Origin: Pseudovibrio japonicus
GTDB taxonomy: Bacteria; Pseudomonadota; Alphaproteobacteria; Rhizobiales; Stappiaceae
Assembly: GCF_014651595.1 (NCBI RefSeq)
Contig: NZ_BMXE01000005.1
Location: 124,001-188,000, forward strand
Direction of reading: 5' to 3'
DNA length: 64,000 bases
Position numbers and translations under genes: made by a program. Positions 61,260 through 64,000 of the stretch are shown piece after piece. The number at the start of each line of letters is the position of its first letter. Position 1 is the first letter of the stretch. Below the pieces are notes generated by a model. That model made no database searches. It saw only the letters and a list, made by a program, of their open reading frames with translations, and was not told the origin of the DNA.

Positions 61260-62690
61260 TTATGCTTCTGCAGAGCCTACGAACGCGATGCGCAGCATAT
61301 TTGTGGAACCTGGGGTGCCGAATGGAACACCTGCGGAAACCAGAATACGCTGGCCTGGCTTTGCGAAGCCTTCGGTGTTTGCAAGAGCACATGCACGATC
61401 GATGAGGTCTTCTTCAGTCGCTGCATCCTGATTGGCAACACAGTGCAGGCCCCAACCGATGGTCAGGCGGCGAACTGTGGAGATTTCAGGAGAGAACGCA
61501 ATGATTGGGGTTGCAGGGCGCTCGCGAGCTGCACGCAGTGCTGTGCCGCCAGATGCGGTGTAGGAAACGATCGCCGCCAGATCCAGCGTTTCAGCGACCT
61601 GGTGAGCTGCTGCGGTGATTGCGTCAGCGCCGGTTGCTTCTGGTTCTGTACGCTGAGCGTGGATGATGGAACGGTAGTTCTCGTCCTGCTCAACTTCGAT
61701 TGCGATTTTGTCCATGGTCGCAACAGCTTCTGTCGGGAAGTCACCGGCTGCAGATTCTGCGGAGAGCATAACTGCATCAGCACCTTCGAATACCGCAGTC
61801 GCCACGTCAGAAACTTCTGCGCGGGTTGGTACCGGAGAGGTGATCATGCTTTCCAGCATCTGCGTTGCAACAACAACTGGCTTACCAGCTTTGCGGCATG
61901 CGCGGATCATGCGCTTTTGGAGGCCAGGCACCTTTTCGAGCGGCATTTCAACGCCTAGGTCACCACGAGCGACCATGATTGCGTCGGACAGTTCGATGAT
62001 CTCTGAGAGACGATCAATTGCCTGTGGCTTCTCGATTTTTGCCAGAACCCCAACGCGGCCCTGAGTGATGTTGCGCACTTCGATGAGATCTTCCGGACGC
62101 TGCACGAAGGACAGTGCGATCCAGTCAACTTTTTCATCGAGAGCGGCCAGCAGGTCTGCGTGGTCTTTTTCGGTCAGTGCGCCAACCGGGATTTCTGTAT
62201 CAGGCACAGAAACGCCCTTACGGTTGGAGATGGTACCGCCGACTTCAACAGTGGTGACGCAGCGCTTTGCGGAGGCTTCTGTCACGCGCAGGCTGATTTT
62301 GCCGTCGTCTACGAGGAGACGGTGGCCAACTTCAAGGCTGCTGAGAATTTCAGGGTGTGGGAGGTGAACGCGGGTTGCGTCACCTGGGGTGTCATTTGCG
62401 TCTACAACGAAGCTTGCGCCATTTTCGAGGACTGGCTTTGCGTCCTCTGCAAAAGTACCAACGCGCAGTTTAGGGCCCTGCAGGTCGGCTAGAATGCCGA
62501 TTGGACGACCTACTTCCGCTTCTACTTCGCGGATGCGACCAACCAGATTGTTGAGGACTTCGTGGGAGGAGTGGCTCATGTTGATGCGGAAAACATCTGC
62601 ACCTGCGAGCCATAGCTTCTTGATGGCTTCTTTATCGGAAGACGCCGGGCCGAGAGTTGCTAGAATTTTGACCCGTCTGTTACGCTTCAT
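61260..62690 (-). CDS. pyk: pyruvate kinase
   Basis: A 476-residue pyruvate kinase, transferring phosphate from phosphoenolpyruvate to ADP at the end of glycolysis. RRVKILATLGPAS (5-17), FRINMSHSSHE (34-44), ILADLQGPKLRVGTF (65-79), the active-site MVARGDLGVEMPLEKVPGLQKRMI (about 241-264) and TQMLESMITSPVPTRAEVSDVA are all present. The C-terminal allosteric domain ends normally. It starts four bases inside the end of the DUF1036 gene (ATGA), so the two genes are coupled. Confidence 0.97.
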   Translation of the reverse strand: MKRNRRVKILATLGPASSDKEAIKKLWLAGADVFRINMSHSSHEVLNNLVGRIREVEAEVGRPIGILADLQGPKLRVGTFAEDAKPVLENGASFVVDANDTPGDATRVHLPHPEILSSLEVGHRLLVDDGKISLRVTEASAKRCVTTVEVGGTISNRKGVSVPDTEIPVGALTEKDHADLLAALDEKVDWIALSFVQRPEDLIEVRNITQGRVGVLAKIEKPQAIDRLSEIIELSDAIMVARGDLGVEMPLEKVPGLQKRMIRACRKAGKPVVVATQMLESMITSPVPTRAEVSDVATAVFEGADAVMLSAESAAGDFPTEAVATMDKIAIEVEQDENYRSIIHAQRTEPEATGADAITAAAHQVAETLDLAAIVSYTASGGTALRAARERPATPIIAFSPEISTVRRLTIGWGLHCVANQDAATEEDLIDRACALANTEGFAKPGQRILVSAGVPFGTPGSTNMLRIAFVGSAEA

Positions 62691-63181
62691 CGTCCACCTG
62701 TTCCTTGCTCTACCGGCTCCGTCAGCTGGACTGTCCAGCTGCTTTGCTCACCTGTGTCTATTTCAAAGAAACCCGTGCGCTCATAACCGCGAGCGACACA
62801 GTCTTCTATCCCGCGAATGGTGAATTTCTTTTGACGTACACACATATACGCCTTGCCATCCCATTCGCCTTTCTGATCCGTTTGTACTGCGTACAAGTAA
62901 TAGTAGCGTGACGGCAAATCACCGGACACCAGTGTGTCGCAGGTGTTTTGATTGATGGTCCACCATCCTTCGGTGATCCACTCAGCGCCATCGCGATAGC
63001 CTACAGCGATGTTGACTGTGCTTTCGGTCTTATTACATGCGCGAAAGTCTGCTCTTGCAGAGGGGACCTGCAAAAAGCTGAGAACTCCAAAAGCGACACA
63101 GGCAATTGCCAGTGTATTTTGTCGCAAAAGATTAATTACGGCTGATGCAAAGTCGTTTTTGGATGTTTTCATAACAGTCAT
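62687..63181 (-). CDS. exported DUF1036-family protein
   Basis: A 164-residue protein with an N-terminal membrane/signal segment (TLAIACVAFGVLSFLQVPSARA) and the DUF1036 domain: FRACNKTESTVNIAVGYRDGAEWITEGWWTINQNTC, SRYYYLYAVQ, and CVRQKKFTIRGIEDCVARGYERTGFFEIDTGE. Four cysteines probably form disulfides. The family is restricted to alphaproteobacteria and cyanobacteria and has no known function. Its stop overlaps the pyk start, an association that recurs in alphaproteobacteria. An internal ATG at 63172 is an equally good start. Confidence 0.85.
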   Translation of the reverse strand: MTVMKTSKNDFASAVINLLRQNTLAIACVAFGVLSFLQVPSARADFRACNKTESTVNIAVGYRDGAEWITEGWWTINQNTCDTLVSGDLPSRYYYLYAVQTDQKGEWDGKAYMCVRQKKFTIRGIEDCVARGYERTGFFEIDTGEQSSWTVQLTEPVEQGTGGR

Positions 63182-63545
63182 ATGTACAGCTACAAACGGC
63201 AGTTTAATGCGTTCAGTTTATGCCCTTGTCAACGTTGTCCAGCCGACGGCTGAAGCGTTTTGGAGCACGACTAGAGGATAATGCAGGTTGTTCCGAGTGA
63301 AGAACGTCGCCCAAACTCACCATTGGCCATATAAAAACGGCAGGATGATGGAATGGCTTAAACCCGACATGTCATGCTTTGGTTGCGTCACCCTAATTCT
63401 GGATGAATGTGGATGACCCCCGTTAACATTTGAAATATGACCCAAAAGCCGGATCTTACTTCTAGGAACCCGAATATCTTTATTGGCCTGAGTTCTGCAT
63501 GGAATCAAGCGAAAAGCCAAAAAACCCTGTCACCTCCCACAGTTC
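63182..63545. other. intergenic region with plus-strand terminator-like hairpin at its end
   Basis: No protein gene is supported. A stem CCTC-GTGT...ACAT-GAGG with six T residues lies at 63545-63569, unusual given no plus-strand gene upstream, so an unannotated small transcript is possible. Confidence 0.35.
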
Positions 63546-63569
63546 CTCGTGTTTTACATGAGGTTTTTT
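63545..63569 (+). terminator. hairpin with T-run of unknown transcript
   Basis: CCTC (63545-63548) and GAGG (63560-63563), extended by TGT/ACA with one mismatch, then TTTTTT (63564-63569). It overlaps the start of the doubtful reading frame at 63549. Confidence 0.5.
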
Positions 63570-63893
63570 GAAAGTGATGCCAAAGAGATAAACAGTATTT
63601 GGGGTAGATATTCGGATTTGGAAGCGTCAGGTCAAGGACTTGGGTATCAACAGAACCCGTTTTCTGCAGACGCGTGCCAAGTTATTTCTTCAAACTGCGA
63701 CACTTTGCCAGACAATGAACAGGGCAATTGTTCCGCTGAATGGAAGCGTTGGACTTGTCATCTTAAATTACTGATTGAAATCTTCCGGTTAGAATATCTG
63801 TATTCTGATATATTTAGCGGGGTGATTTGTCGCGCCGAATTATCCTTGGACAATTGTGAGTATATGGGCATCTATGTAGCGATGCGTAAGTAG
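63549..63893 (+). CDS. hypothetical protein, doubtful
   Basis: A 114-residue frame with ordinary amino-acid composition and six cysteines (for example ISSNCDTLPDNEQGNC and RWTCHLK). No family was recognised. There is no ribosome site, and the start overlaps a terminator-like hairpin, so a later start or a chance open frame is likely. Confidence 0.25.
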   Translation: MFYMRFFESDAKEINSIWGRYSDLEASGQGLGYQQNPFSADACQVISSNCDTLPDNEQGNCSAEWKRWTCHLKLLIEIFRLEYLYSDIFSGVICRAELSLDNCEYMGIYVAMRK

Positions 63894-63931
63894 TGGCGCC
63901 TATCTGTGCGGCGGGCCGTCGTGCAATCTTG

Positions 63932-64000
63932 GATCCTTGTGCCGGGTAATGGGTACTCATGCAATCTTGCTTGGATGAAATTTTGTCGGGCTTGTGCCAG
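63932..64000. repeat. short imperfect direct repeat at the window edge
   Basis: TGCAATCTTG occurs at 63932-63941 and 63960-63969, and CTTGTGCC at 63946-63953 and 63991-63998. The unit spacing differs, so this may be the start of a tandem repeat that continues past the window or chance. Confidence 0.25.

Overview
The window looks like chromosomal DNA of a marine alphaproteobacterium close to Pseudovibrio and its relatives (Stappiaceae/Hyphomicrobiales). This is an inference from gene content: CpdR next to an N-formylglutamate amidohydrolase and a HisN-type phosphatase, a DUF1036-pyruvate kinase pair, a TRAP transporter, a branched-chain-type ABC cluster with acyl-CoA ligases, gltBD, moderate GC, and a dispersed palindromic repeat of a kind common in this order. 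No prophage, insertion sequence or CRISPR array was seen. One tRNA (Val, GAC) is present.

Layout. 1-7.5 kb: tail of an ArsC/Spx-like reductase, a creatininase-family amidohydrolase, a secreted protein with a caspase-like His/Cys pattern, an orphan ABC ATPase, MarR, DinB and LacI proteins, a small protein with a reading-frame conflict, and an AprI/Inh-like inhibitor. 7.5-15 kb: a frameshifted gene remnant, a metal-chaperone operon (CobW-type GTPase, WD40 protein, DUF2937), a LysR regulator, leucine dehydrogenase, and a ZevA/ZevB-like (DUF1007-NicO) fusion exporter. 15-19 kb: a complete TRAP transporter. 19-29 kb: acyl-CoA ligase, five-part Liv-type ABC transporter, RNase T2, and a PaaK-like ligase with an altered ATP loop. 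29-41 kb: ferrochelatase, QmcA/NfeD, a MotA/MotB-like pair, arabinose-5-phosphate isomerase, outer-membrane barrel, lytic transglycosylase, DUF459 protein, chemoreceptor. 41-47.5 kb: gltD and gltB. 48-51 kb: a four-gene bufferin-type RiPP operon (DUF2282 precursor, DUF692 MNIO enzyme, DUF2063 partner, DoxX membrane protein). 51-64 kb: threonine aldolase, Hsp20 behind a possible ROSE-like RNA thermometer, PepSY-like protein, FMN-binding oxidase, lysophospholipase-like hydrolase, HisN, CatB-like acetyltransferase, HutG-like enzyme, CpdR, tRNA-Val, cysteine-free L36, TPR protein, TetR with a palindromic operator, and DUF1036-pyk.

The most notable system is the bufferin operon at 48.1-50.9 kb: a signal-peptide-bearing precursor with four cysteines, followed by its predicted multinuclear iron oxidase, partner and a DoxX protein. 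Metal handling recurs (His-rich CobW GTPase, His-rich DUF1007-NicO fusion, zinc-free L36, ferrochelatase, bufferin), but these loci are separate and joint regulation is not shown by the sequence.
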